DNA of 64,000 bases, from the NCBI GenBank assembly GCA_002104905.1, contig MCFE01000390.1, forward strand, positions 1 through 64,000, written 5' to 3'. Under the pieces are notes generated by a model. The model was given only the letters and a program-made list of their open reading frames with translations. It did not search any database and was not told where the DNA came from. Both the position numbers and the translations under genes were made by a program. Shown piece by piece: positions 11,790 to 23,539 of this stretch (its first letter is position 1; every line of letters starts with the position of its first letter). The DNA comes from Basidiobolus meristosporus CBS 931.73 (taxonomy: Eukaryota > Basidiobolomycota > Basidiobolomycetes > Basidiobolales > Basidiobolaceae).

Positions 11790-13640
11790 GTAATAAGCTA
11801 GACCAATCTGATTCATGTACCAAGTGGAGTTGTGCAACTTGTTCTAATCTTGATAACGCATCAGCAACAGTGTTGTTCCTCCCAGGGCAACAGATAATCA
11901 CCAAATCAAATTACTGAATGTATTCACTCCATCTTGTTATTCTTCTGGAGAGTGTATTCCAAGTAGTATACCTGAGGGATGCATGCTCAGTTGTCACAGT
12001 GCATTTGGCTCCTACAATATAGCATTTTTAAGTCATCAAGCAGTGTATTATAGCAAGCATCTCCTTCTCATGCACTGGATAGTTTTGATGTGCTGAGTTT
12101 AGTTTCTTGGACTCAAAGGCAACTAGGTAGTCTTTTTCCTTGTGTTTGTGGCTAAACACTCCACAATTGCATAATCTGAATCATCTAAGCACAGAGTAAA
12201 CACTTTTCTGAGCTCAGGTATTCTTGAACTTGGCAAGTTGGCAAGTTCATTTTTGAGCGTCCAAAAGGCAGTCCTACAGGCTAAATCCCACTTGTAGGTA
12301 TTATCTTTCTTGCAGATATCAGTTAAAGGGGCTGCAATACATGCAAAGGATTTGACAAATCTCCAATAATTGGACACCATTCCAGAGGAATGTGTCCAGA
12401 TATTCATATTTACCTTGAAGAATTCACACTTGGCTAGCTTACCATATTGCTTGTTCTCTCTTAGATGCTTCCAGACCTTTTCAATGTGCACCAAGTGATC
12501 CTCTTCTGTCTTGCTGTATATCATTAGACTTGTTCCGTTGGATAGTACCACATAGAGCCATGAGTGCCAAATAGTGCCATAGTGTGCCTGAAAGTCATAG
12601 CAGACCTAAACTTGGCCACAGAGTGTGACATATAGTTCTGCATATTCATGCAAAGCAGCCCCTGTGTTTCACCTACTGTGCCGGAGAAAATCAGTTTTTT
12701 AACCTTTTTTTTGGATCAAAATTGTGCATGACGTAAAAGAGCACAGACAGACTGAAGATATGCATCTGGTACACAATACCCATGGCACTCTAAATCTAGC
12801 CCCACAGGCTTGTAGCATGCCACAAAAATGCATGGCACTATCTTGGTCCACTGGTACTATCTGGCACTATAAGTGCTTTGTATAGGTTCTACTTTAGGGC
12901 TAATATTTAAGTATAGTGCCAGATAGTACCAGTGGACCAAGATAGTGCCATGCATTTTTGTGGCATGCTACAAGCCTGTGGGGCTAGATTTAGAGTGCCA
13001 TGGGTATTGTGTACCAGATGCATATCTTCAGTCTGTCTGTGCTCTTTTAAGTCATGCTCAATCTTGATCCCAAAAAAAAGGTTAAAAAATTGATTTTCTC
13101 CCGCAACATAGGTGAAACACAGGGGCTGCTTTGCACAAATATGCAGAACTATATGTCACACTCTGTGGCCAAGTTTAGGTCTGCTATGACTCTCAGGCAC
13201 ACTATGGCACTATTTGGCACTCATGGCTCAATGTGGCACTATCCAACGGAACAAGTCTATTATGTCATCTAGGTAGATTACCACAAACCTGTCTAAGCAT
13301 TTCTGGAAGACAGTCTGCATCAAGGTCATTAATGTTGCAGCGGCATTGGTGAGGCCAAAACTCATGACTAAGTACTTGCAATGTCCATATCTGGTCCAAA
13401 ATGCTGTCTTAGAGATGTCTTCTGGCTTCACCCTAATCAGGTTGTATCCTGACATGAGGTCAATCTACTGAATATAGTGGCTCCATTGAGTTAGTCCAAA
13501 AGCTCATCTATCCAAGGTATGGGATATTTCTTCTTCATGATAACTGAGTTGAGGGCTCCATAGTTGGTAAACATCCTGAGTGTTCAATCCTTCTTCTTCA
13601 CAAAAGGACAGGCGCTCCCAAAGGTGACTTGCTAGGCCTG
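11790..13640 (-). pseudogene. GypA RNase H and reverse transcriptase fragment, split by a MITE
   Basis: Minus strand. RNase H end (NNTVADALSRLEQVAQLHLV, 11,810-11,890), connection region (frame 12,123-12,551), then the palm motif VIYLDDII and PGYN-type residues (frame 13,228-13,455) and the N-terminal RT to about 13,640. A 723-bp MITE at 12,536-13,258 splits the gene just after the YLDD residues. Removing it and one ATT copy rejoins TATATCATTATGTCATC, the sequence expected from other copies. Frameshifts and stops are frequent. Confidence 0.85.
12536..13258. mobile_element. Fold-back MITE of the Harbinger family (723 bp)
   Basis: Begins AGACTTGTTCCGTTGG and ends CCAACGGAACAAGTCT, the same termini as the Harbinger element at 33,111-36,543. 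The two halves are inverted copies of each other over roughly 340 bp around a centre near 12,895. It is flanked by the direct repeat ATT (12,533-12,535 and 13,259-13,261). It encodes no transposase. Near each end are GTGCCA repeats spaced 10 bp apart. Confidence 0.9.
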
Positions 13641-14027
13641 ATATATACTTGGCTGATTCAAATTGGATCCATCCGCAAGACCAATTAATTTTTACTGGGA
13701 AGTGGTTGCATTACTTCTTCAAGAGGGGTGCTCAGGAGAGCACACTTAAATATTGCAAGGATTTCCTGCAAAAACTGGCAGATGAGGTTCTGGACCTTGC
13801 AGTGCCTGCTGAAAACCCGGAAATATGGGAACCAGTAAATGAATAGTAGCATTAAGCAGCAGGGTTTCCACCAAAGTCTTTGGACAGGGTGGGGCAGCAG
13901 AAATATGTATTGAATGCGGAATATGATGGGCTAACTTATTGAGTGTTGGGCTGGACTGAATGCCAGTGTTGGTTACAGGGACTTCTATAGGTCAAAAAAA
14001 TTGGCAATTGAGGTTAAACTGAAGTTT
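13641..14027 (+). pseudogene. Accessory ORF fragment of the Tnp2 family and tail
   Basis: The frame at 13,649-13,846 encodes 65 residues ending in a block (STLKYCKDFLQKLADEVLDL) nearly identical to that of the minus-strand ORF at 546-878. The following 180 bp match the tail at 44,450-44,575. Function unknown. Confidence 0.5.
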
Positions 14028-14394
14028 TGGTTGACATATTGCGCTAATTAGTATTATTTTGCAGCTGAATATTTACTTGGCAATTCTGGACTAATCTTGG
14101 TCACAGTAAAATTAACTTACTGCCCCAGCCTTGACACTTTCTTGAGATCTATTATCCTATTATTCCTCTCCTATAGTCAAGTTCAAATTAGCACTTTTAG
14201 CAAACATTATGAGCTAACCCTTAAACTAATATAGAATGCTCCTGAATGTTGAGAAGCCCTCCTTACTTAGTGTTAGTGTGTATTACCTCTACAAATGTAT
14301 AAATACTGAGCTTCTCAATGAATAAAAATAGTTCAATTATCATCACTTTTCTTGACAAGTTCCTTAAATCCAAATCACTTCTTAAGTTGCAACA
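14028..14394 (+). repeat. CopB LTR (5')
   Basis: About 367 bp. The start is degraded (TGGTTGACATATTG, against TGTTGAAACATTGG in the partner LTR) and the end is GTTGCAACA. It pairs with 17,040-17,407. Confidence 0.8.
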
Positions 14395-14407
14395 GGTTAT
14401 GAGCCCA
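14395..14407 (+). other. CopB primer-binding site
   Basis: GGTTATGAGCCCA abuts the 5' LTR. It is complementary to the anticodon arm of initiator methionine tRNA (GGGCTCATAACC), the half-tRNA mode of priming known for Drosophila copia, and not to a tRNA 3' end. Confidence 0.7.
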
Positions 14408-17039
14408 AATTACCTCAAACTAAGATAAAGATGACATCTACCAGCAACAAGAACAATACAAAAATCTTGCTGTAAAGAAGTGGTCAGATTTAAAGAACTG
14501 GAGATTTTGTAGAATCAAGATGAAGATTCAACTTGAGGAAAGAAAGCTTTGGATCTAATAACAGGAAAGGAAGTGGGGCCCAAAGGAACAGCAAATGAAG
14601 CTGAAATGTGTCAAGAGAAGGAGAAAAAGGACTTTAATCCCATACATATCAATGTGCAAGATTCCTTTGTTGGACAACTTCATGCAACAGTACAAGAGAG
14701 TGCAAATAACTAAAGTAGTCAATGATAGACTGACTCTGGAGCCTCACTTCATATTTGCGGTGCAAAGGAGTGGCTCAGTAACTTAAAGACTATTCCCAGG
14801 AATAAAGTTTATCTGGGAGACAACACTGCACTGCAAGCTACTTTTAGTGGGTCTTTACGGCTAAATATGAGTGATATCACAGGAGCAACAACAGTATTAC
14901 TGACTGATGTGTTCTATGTGCTTAGAATAGTCAAGAACCTACTCTTAGTCAGCAAAGAAAATATTCAGGGACTAAAAGTTGTTTTTTCTAAGCTGAGCTT
15001 CTCAATATTGAGTGAAAATGGAGAAAAATAACCTCTTGTAGTCAGAGATCACAATATATTCAAGTTACAATCCACAACTATTGTACCTAAGTATGTCAAC
15101 ATTGCTAAAACTGGTCATGCTAGCTAGGAGGTATGGTTTAGGAGGCTAGAACACATTGTGAACCAGAAAATGAGCAAAATGGTGATACATTAACTTGTTT
15201 TGGGCTTAATTTACTTGATGCCAAACTTGTTGGGTGTTCCTAGGGGTTGTTGATATGACAAGCAAGCTAGGCATCATTTAAGAAGCTCATATGCATTGGC
15301 AGCACTGAAATATTGGTCATTATGCACTCACACATACACAATTCCGTGAAAACACCATCCTTTGGAGTCAAGCAACACCTTACAGTGTTATCTTCACTAC
15401 AAGACAAGATATACATGGATGTACTACCTTCAAACAAAGAATGAGGCTTTAGAGACAGATAAGCACTTCTGAATCAAGACAGAAGTAAACACTGGATGTA
15501 AATTGAAGGTGTTTTGAGGTGACAATGGAGGGGAATACTGCTTAAAGGATTTAGCTAAATACTGCTCATTTGCTGGTATACCTCAACAAACTACTGCTCC
15601 ACATATGCAACAGCAAAAAGCAGTAGCAGGACATGCAAATCAAACAATACTAGAGATGGGATGATATTTACTACATGATAAGGAAATGGACTACAAGATT
15701 TGGGCTGAATCTGTTGCTACTGTGGTGTACATTAGAAATAGAAGCCCAACACCAGCATTATGTGAAACTACATCCTCTCAAGCATATACAGGCAGGAACC
15801 AGATCTTCAGCACCTCACAATCTTTTGCAGCAAAGTTTTTTATCATATCCATGACAAGAAACACTCAAGGTTTTACCAATCCAAAAAGCCCCAATAAGGT
15901 GTGCAGACTTGGGAAACTGTTGTATGGGCTTAAGCAGGCACCTACACCATGGTAAAATAAGAGTGATATATTTCTGAGCGCAATTGGGTTCAATTGTAGC
16001 ACTGCAGATCACAGTATAAATGTGAAACAGCTCAAAAGGGTGTGATTGTCCTTGTTCTCTATGTGGGCAACATAATAATAGCTACAAGTGACCAGGAGGC
16101 ACTTTGACAGACACAATAAGTGCTCTTAAGCAAGCTCTAGATTTAATGATATTTGAAATTGAGCTATTCTCTTGGAATCAAGGTCAAAATTTACATGCCT
16201 ACGCAGAAAAATGTGCTTAGCTAGTCAAAGTATACCATGGACATTCTTAGTCGCTATAAAATGAAAAATTGCAATCAGACAGCAAGCTTTATGTACAATA
16301 ACCTTATTGAGTAAATCTCTGCCTGTTTTACGTTAAAAAGGTTCAAGTATGGACCAAAGCATTTCTATCAGTAAATGGTTGGTAGTCTGATGTACTTGAT
16401 GGGTCTACATGTCCAGATCTCTCAGTGGCAGTTGGAATAATTAGTCATGTTATGCAAAATTATGGATCAGATCCAAATACAGCAGTCAGGCAGATTTTCA
16501 GACATCTACAAGGTACCCTAAATGTGGCACTGGAATACTCTTGAGCAGCTAATAGCCACAGGTTTCATGGTTATAGTGATCCTGGCTGAGGTATGGATTT
16601 GATAGACAGATGCACTACCACTGTGTGTGCATTTCTTTATGCTGGTGCCCATATTGATTTGAATTGCAAGAAACTACCAACTGTAGCGCTATGTACAACA
16701 GAACTGGAATATGTGGCTGCTTAGCAAGCAATTAATGGCGCTATATGGCTACAAGAATTATTCAAAGACTTGGGTTTTAGTTTAGATCAACCAACATGTG
16801 TTTACAAGAATAATCAAAGTTGCATTTCATTAGCTGAAAATTCTACTAATCATGCTAGAACCAAGCACATATATTACAACACCATTTTATGAGGGAAGCT
16901 GCAGAAAATGACTTGATAGTTTTAGCTTACTGCCCACTTAACTAAATGGTAGCTGATATAGTGACAAAATGACTAGCTAAGCCAAAATTTGAGAATCTGA
17001 CAGGAATTGGGATTGAGAAAATACTCAATTTAGGGGGAG
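14408..17039 (+). pseudogene. CopB copia gag-pol, heavily degraded
   Basis: Second copia family, distinct from CopA. After a start-like ATGACATCTACCAGC (14,431) the frames hold gag remnants, the protease-to-integrase region (VFYVLRIVKNLLLVSKEN, 14,910-14,965), integrase (GDNGGEYCLKDLAKYC, 15,518-15,565; MDYKIWAESVATVVYIRNRS, 15,686-15,745), RT (RLGKLLYGLKQAPTPW, 15,905-15,953) and RNase H (KKLPTVALCTTELEYVAA, 16,670-16,723). It ends at a polypurine tract TTTAGGGGGAG beside the 3' LTR. Stops occur every few dozen codons, so the element is long dead. Confidence 0.8.
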
Positions 17040-17407
17040 TGTTGAAACATTGGACTAATTGGTATCATTCAGCATCTGAAGCTCTACTTAACAATTCTGG
17101 ACTAGTCTTGGTCACAGTGGGACTAACTTACATCCCTAACTCTGCCACTTTCTTCAGATCTATGATCCTTTGATTATTCCCCTATAGTCAAGATCAAATA
17201 AGCACTTTTACCAGACATTGTGTACTAGCCCTGAAGTTGTTACAGAATGCTCCTGATTGTCAAGAAGCACTCCTTACTCAGTGTTACAGTTATATCACCT
17301 CTACAAAGGTACAAATACTGAGCTTCTTTATGAGTAAGCTCAGTCAACCTATTATCACTATTTCTTCGTAAGTTCCTTAAATCCAAATGACTTTTTATGT
17401 TGCAACA
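17040..17407 (+). repeat. CopB LTR (shared)
   Basis: 368 bp, TGTTGAAACATTGG to TTATGTTGCAACA. It serves as 3' LTR of the element to its left. It is also followed by a primer-binding site and leader, so it is 5' LTR of a second, truncated copy. Confidence 0.85.
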
Positions 17408-17550
17408 GGTTATGAGCCCCAATTGCCTAAAGCTAATATAGATATGACATCTACCAGCAGCAAGAATGATACCAACATCTTTGCTGTATAGGAGAGGTTA
17501 GGGCCAGGATTAGAATTGCCCAATCCTTGAAATTGACTTAACTCACAAAG
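17408..17550 (+). repeat. CopB primer-binding site and gag leader, truncated
   Basis: Starts GGTTATGAGCCCC and continues with ATGACATCTACCAGCAGCAA (17,443), matching 14,395 onward. It breaks into CopA integrase sequence at about 17,550. Confidence 0.75.
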
Positions 17551-20016
17551 ATTTGTGGGGTCATACGCAAAATTCATCCTTAGGCAGGATGAAGCAATTA
17601 ATCACTTTTATTAATGATTAAACAAGATACTTGTGGGTCTATTTCATGATAGAAAGCAAGAAGCTCTGTTAAAGTTTGGGGATATTAAAGTCATGGTTGA
17701 AAGGGAAACCGGTGAAAAAACTAAGAAGATAGGATCAGATGCTAGTGGGGAATACACCTCAAAACTCTTGATCAGCTTCTGCAAAATTCATAGGGAAAAA
17801 CCAGAGACTACTGTACCATACTACCCATAGCAAGATGAAGTAGCAGAGCGTGCAAACCTATCAAAAAATGATATGGCAAGATCTAAGGTTCATGATCAAA
17901 TTATCCTCTAATTTTGGGTGAAATCAGTTACCACAGCTGTATACCCTAAAAATAGAAATATAGCAGAATACTTTGTGATTCTACTCCAGTTGAAGCATGG
18001 TATGGATACAGACCAAGTGCAAAACATATAAGAATATCTGGGCATACAGCATATGCCAAGAAACTGCTTGCAAATCAGTCAAATTTGAGCCAAAAAGTAT
18101 ATAATGCATATTTTTAGGCCACTGCAACTAAAGTGCAGCATACATACTCCACAATACTAAAGCTAAGAAGCTAATCAAGTCCAGGGATGAGTTGTTTAAT
18201 GAATATTCAAAGTTTCACAAAAAATGACATCAGATGATGACAAAATTCTGATCTCAAGTCTATCAATTCTCAGAAATGAATCAGAGCAAAACAATGAAGA
18301 TTTTCTCACTCCAGAGGACTCTACCATCATGGTTCACCCTTATTCAGTTACCAGGTATATCACAGAAATTATCATTCTAGTAATAAATGCCTAGAGATCC
18401 AATTAGGCAATATATGGCCTAAACTACTATGTTGATGAGGGTGCAAGCTTAGCCTATGCCAATTCAGACCATATTGATGAACCTCAGACTCTAAAAGTAG
18501 CCCTAAATAGCCCTCAAACAAAGTTTTGGAGATCTGCAATGACTGAGGAATATCAGGCTCTGATGGCAAATCAAATTGGGACTTGGTCAAATTACCAATC
18601 AGCAAAAAATTAATTGGATGCAGATGGGTTTTTAAGAATGTATACAAGACTAATGGTACAGTTGGAAGATACAAAGCAAGACTTGTGGCTCAAGGACACT
18701 CTGAAACAAAAGTACTTGACTACCCTCAGACCTTTGCATTGGTAGTCAAGTCTAATTCCATCAGACTGATATTGGCAATTGCAGCCAAGTATAAGTTTTT
18801 TATTTATCAAGTGGATGTAAAAGCAGCATTTTTGTATGGAGAACTTGATGAAGATAACCTGCACTTGGTCTGAAAGCTTAAAAGTCTCTACATGGTCTCA
18901 AGCATTCATCAAGAGCCCGGAATTGCAAGATAGATTCTAATTAGAATTGTTAAGCTTCCAAAGGAGTCATGCTGACTATAGCATAAACTGTAAGCCAGAT
19001 GGAGTAAATCCAGTTCTATTAGCTCTATATGTGGATGAACTTATTATAGCTGCCAATAACCTTACAACACTGGAAGAGACTAAATCCAGCCTATCTAAGA
19101 TGTTCAGGATGTCTGATCAAGGAGAACTCAGCTACTACTTAGGGATTAAGTTCTCCATAGACAGAAGTACCCAGACTATCCCCCTAAGCCAATCCAAGTA
19201 TATTCAAGTCATACTAAAGAAGTACAAAATAGAAGATTGTAAACTGGCAGCTACCCCAATGGAAACAAATTTTAACTTGGTCAAAACTCAACCAAATCAA
19301 GAGAGTGTAGTGCCATCTGAAAGCCCTGTCATTCCTTATCAATTGATGGCTGGCAGTCTGATTTATTTTAGGCTTGGAACACATCCAGATATCACATATT
19401 CAGTGGGAGCTGACAGCCAATATGATCAGAGCTGTGGATCTATTCATATTGCAGTTGTTGAGGGATTTGGAGATACCTAAAAGGAACTGCTGATATCTGC
19501 TCAAGATACATCTATAGGAATTTGGAACAGGATATTATGGGTTACCCTGATACCAATTGGGAACAAAAGTTGGAAGACAGCAGATCCACAACAGGATACA
19601 CTTTTTTTACTGTCAAGGAGTGATTTCATGGAATTCAAGAAAGCAACCAGCTGTAGCACTTTCTACCACAGAGGCAGAGTATATGGCAGCCTGTGAAGCT
19701 ACAAAAGAAGCAATGTGGCTAAGAATACTTCTTAAAGATTTAGACCTATGTCAAAAAACACTTTCACTCTGTTTCAACATAATTAACAATGAATACAACT
19801 TTGTAGAAATCCAGCTCTTCATGCTAGAACCAAGCACATAGATACTAGATATCATTTCATTTGTGATGCTGTAGAAAATAACTTAGTTTGCTTAGTTCAC
19901 TTTCCTTCAAGTGATATGATTGCAGACCTATTTACCTAACCATTAGCTAGAGACAAGTTTGAATATCTATAGTCAAAATCAGAACTAGTCAGAATGAGCA
20001 TTTAGCTGCATGGGAG
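17551..20016 (+). pseudogene. CopA copia integrase, RT and RNase H, plus strand
   Basis: CopA polyprotein lacking the 5' LTR, gag and protease. Integrase begins near 17,580 (frame 17,633-17,830; catalytic region changed to GSDASGEYTS from SDNGGEYTS, and the E-containing segment frameshifted). RT is at 18,583-18,873 (VDVKAAFLYGELDED) and 18,947-19,480, where the catalytic YVDD reads YVDE. RNase H is at 19,557-19,841 ([20 protein letters not shown]). It ends at a decayed tract beside an LTR. The changed catalytic residues agree with loss of function. Confidence 0.85.
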
Positions 20017-20157
20017 TGTTGCAAAAGATCATAATTGCACCTCAATACTCACCTAACTTAGTCACTTAGATCATTACCTTCAAATTCTAGAGAATACTGA
20101 CCCAACTCCTTGTATGGACTTACTTAGAATATTTTCACCATATTATCAAGTACCCAG
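20017..20157 (+). repeat. CopA LTR, truncated
   Basis: TGTTGCAAAAGATC onward, matching the first 141 bp of a sense CopA LTR, then cut at AGTACCCAG and joined to a second CopA 3' end. Confidence 0.8.
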
Positions 20158-20338
20158 CACACAGATATTAGACATCATTTCATATGTGAAGCTATAGAGA
20201 ATAACTTGGCTAGCTTAACTTACTGTCTTTCACATGAAATTATAGCAAAATATTTACCAAACCTTTAGCTGGAAACAAGCTTGATTATCTTAGGTCTAAA
20301 TTAGGACTAGTCAATATGAACATTTAACTAAGTGAGAG
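20158..20338 (+). pseudogene. CopA polyprotein C-terminal tail
   Basis: Encodes the last residues of the CopA polyprotein (similar to [18 protein letters not shown]) followed by the segment next to the LTR. It repeats sequence already present at 19,840-20,016, so two CopA 3' ends lie in tandem. Confidence 0.75.
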
Positions 20339-20687
20339 TGTTACTAAAGCTTACAATCCAATCTAAATATTCACCTAGCATTGTCACTTAGAACATTACC
20401 TTCAAATTCTAGAGAATACTGATCAAATTCCTTGTTGGGATTTGCTTGGAATATTTTTACTAAAATACTAGGTACCTAAAACATGAAAATTCCTGAAGTT
20501 GACCAAATAGCCCCAAGCTTGGCACACAAGTTTTTGGGACCTTCCTTAACCTATTTTACAAGTTTGTTATGCCAAGACCATGTAAAAGTATTAAACTACA
20601 TTTACATTCAATATATTATTAAGTGAAAACCACATAATATACTTGTCCTCCCAAATCACTTTCAATATCTCCAAGACTCTTACAGCA
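20339..20687 (+). repeat. CopA LTR (3')
   Basis: 349 bp in sense orientation, TGTTACTAAAGC to CTCTTACAGCA. Confidence 0.85.
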
Positions 20688-20738
20688 GTATTGACTCTGG
20701 AAGCTTTTGTACATGGTCATCTCAGCGGACACTAAACC
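20688..20738 (+). repeat. LTR-C 3' end fragment
   Basis: Contains TGGAAGCTTTTGTACATGG and TCATCTCAGCGGACAC, matching the end of LTR-C at 29,595-29,631. Confidence 0.6.
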
Positions 20739-21479
20739 TGTTACAAGTTATGATATAAGTGTTGTAGCTGAATAGAGAGTTTAGCTACTATTGTATTTGT
20801 TGGAATATTGGACTATTTGGTATCATTCAGCAGCTAAAAACTTACTAAACAATTCTAGACTAGTCTTAGTTACTGTAGGACTCATTTACTGCCTTAACTT
20901 TGCCACTTTCTCCAGATATATGATCTCATGATTATTCCCCTATAGTCAGGATCAAATTAGCACTATTACCAAACATTATGTACTAACCCTGAAACTGTTA
21001 CAGAATGCTCCTGAATATTGAGAAGCCCTCCCTACTTAGTGTTAAAGCTGTATTACTTCTACAAAGGTATAAATACTGAACTTCTTTATGAATAAACAAC
21101 AGTTCAACTATTATCACTACTTCTTGATAAGTTCCTTATATCCAAATCACTTCTTAAATTGCAACCGTATTCACTAAAAATTGAGCTGATCTTTATTGAG
21201 GTTTGAGCAGCTCCTTATATACATGCTGCCAGATCAATTGCTGACTAATTGTATTTCCTAACGTAGGTTGTTGCTGATAACTCATTTGATTGGATGATCA
21301 TTGCCCAATTAAATTATGCTGACTATATCTATTTCTGTATAACAAGGATCAGCTAGTCCATCTGCAGACTAATAATACTGATCTGGCAGATAGCACTGAT
21401 ATACTGATAGGCCAAACATAAAACTAATTGATTTAATTAAACTGTTCCAACTTAAACATTCAAGCTGTAGATCATTACA
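20739..21479 (-). repeat. GypA LTR interrupted by a CopB LTR
   Basis: Antisense GypA LTR from TGTTACAAGTTATG to AGATCATTACA, split at GTATT by the insertion described in the next entry. It is the 3' LTR of the GypA copy to its right. Confidence 0.85.
20798..21166 (+). repeat. CopB solo LTR
   Basis: 369 bp, TGTTGGAATATTGG to AAATTGCAACC, with no internal sequence. Exact 5-bp direct repeats GTATT flank it (20,793-20,797 and 21,167-21,171), and removing it restores the GypA LTR sequence TTGTATTCACTAAAA. This is the expected result of recombination between the two LTRs of an inserted element. Confidence 0.92.
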
Positions 21480-23113
21480 TTTGCCTCTACCAAAGTTGAG
21501 ACGGTACTCCTGAATCTTTTTTCTTGTTATTTCAATATCTTGATGTTTCAGTATTGCCAGTAAGTCTTGCAAGCTTGAGTCTGTCTCTACAAACTAAGTC
21601 TTGCCGGATATTACCATTTTTGTCCACTAGTTGGCAAGTTGTAAATAGACATTCTTTCATAATCTTGAAAGGTACCATTCATTATGGCTCAAACTTCTTG
21701 CATTTGTAGCTTCTAATAAAATAAAGCTCCCAGCTGTTAATGTCACTGGTGATATAGTCTTATTATATCTCTGCTGCATCTTTTCTGCACTCTGCATTAC
21801 TTTTGGCCTGTGCTTCTTGACATCTTTGTTCCAGCTGCTGGCGTCTACTTGGCTGACTGAGTTCATCTTCTAAGGTGTCTGTAAGCTTTGGTTGTGTGAG
21901 ATCCCCTGGAATCCTTGGTGCACATCCATATACAAGGTAAAATGGTAATTCTTGGGTGTTGTTGTGTGCTCTAACTTTGCAGGCAAAAAGCGCTTGGTCT
22001 ATATACTCATTGTATCTGTTGACAGCTCTATTTGCCAACTTGGTCAGCATTTTTCCAAATAAGCAATTAAAGCACCCAGTGACTACATTAATTCTAGGGT
22101 GATATGATGAAGTTTTCAATTGTATGACTTGCTGCATTACCAGGTAAGCTTCCAATGCTATTGCCATTAAGTTTGCTCCTCTACTGGATAATATCTAACA
22201 GGGTATCCAAACTTCATGAGGATCTCATGGTTGATGAAACTTACTACTTCTTGTTTACTGGCTTTAGCCGCTGTCATTTGGTGGCATGATCAGTTGCTAC
22301 TAGGATCTATTGGTTGAATTTTCTGGTGGTTGGTATCTTCCAAGAAGGTCAATTCCCCATCACTCAAATGATCTTGCAAGCTCTAAGAGAAAGAGTTCAG
22401 CAAATCTCTGTGGTTGGCCTTGGATGATTTAGCAATTTGGACATGCTTTCACTAGCTTCTCAATGTCTTCTTTCATTCTGGGCCACCATGCTCTTGCTTT
22501 CACAGGGCTGAAGGTTCCTTCAATTCCAAGATGTCCATATCCATAGTGTAGCTTATGTATCAGATCCAGGCAAGCAGCATAAGGGCAATAGGCAATAGGG
22601 CTTCCATCAGCAATTTGACAGAGTGTTTCAACCTGTACTACAGATTTTGTGGCTTCATCCTGGATTATCTTCTTGATCTCATCATCCACCTCATCAACAA
22701 CAGCTTGGTCCTCCAAGTACTTTGGTGATAGGCTAGGCCAATCTGATTCATGCACCAAGTTGAGTTGTGCAACTTGTTCTAATCTTGATAGGGCATCAGC
22801 AACTGTTTTTTTTTCAGGGCAGTAGACAACCTCCAAATCAAATTCCTGCATGTATTCAATCCATCTTGTAATTCTTCTAGAAGGTACCCTCTGAATCAAT
22901 ACGTATGCTTGAGTGAGGCATGATCAGTCTTCACAGTACACTTGACTCCTTCAATGTAGCATCTCCAGGTCTTCAAGCAATGTATTATGGCAAAAATCTC
23001 TATCTCATATGCTGAATAATTTGTTCTGCTGAGTTCAGCTTGTTGGACTCATAAGCATCTGGCTAGTCCTTTCCCTCATGTTCTTGGTTCAGTACTCCAC
23101 CAATTGCATACTC
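21480..23113 (-). pseudogene. GypA integrase and RNase H fragment
   Basis: Best preserved GypA integrase. The frame 22,429-22,899 covers the end of RNase H (EFDLEVVYCPEKKTVADALS) and the HHCC zinc region (HKLHYGYGHLGIEG and CPNC). The frame 21,763-22,167 covers the integrase core end and C terminus (AHNNTQELPFYLVYGCAPR). 21,657-21,866 adds the last residues. The segment between 22,168 and 22,428 is frameshifted. On the right it ends at the pol site CATACTCT where a sense GypA LTR begins, the same junction as at 11,367. Confidence 0.85.
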
Positions 23114-23482
23114 TGGTTATGATCTACCGCTTGAATGTTCAAGTCAGATTAATTTTTAGTTAAATAAGTTAGTTATATGTTTACCTATCAGTATAGCAGT
23201 GCTATCTATCACATCAGTAGCATTAGTGGGTAAATGAATAAGCAGATCCTTATCAGACAGAAGTAGGTATATTAAGTAGAACTTATTGGGTGATAATGAT
23301 GCAATCAAATGAGTCATCCGCCCCAACCTACATAAGGAAATACAATTGGTCAGCAATTGATCTGGCAAAATGTATATAAGGAGCTGCTGGAACCTTAATG
23401 AAAAATCAGCTCAAGTTTTGGTTAATATATTACTAGCTAAACTCCCTATTCTTCTACAACTCTAATACCAAGACTTGTAACA
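23114..23482 (+). repeat. GypA LTR (5')
   Basis: 369 bp, TGGTTATGATCTACCGC to AAGACTTGTAACA, sense orientation, followed by primer-binding site and gag. This pairing defines the LTR's orientation for the whole family. Confidence 0.88.
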
Positions 23483-23499
23483 TTGGTAGCAGCAATAAC
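23483..23499 (+). other. GypA primer-binding site
   Basis: TTGGTAGCAGCAATAAC directly after the LTR. TGGTAGCAG would pair with a CUGCUACCA tRNA 3' end, possibly initiator tRNA-Met. Confidence 0.55.
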
Positions 23500-23539
23500 A
23501 GAAACCTTCCTCCTAAAGAAAGAAGAAGCCTGCTCCAAC

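Noticed and set aside
13649-13846. 65-codon plus-strand frame as a host gene
   Set aside because: It is nearly identical to a segment of the repeated accessory ORF at 546-878 and is embedded in repeats.
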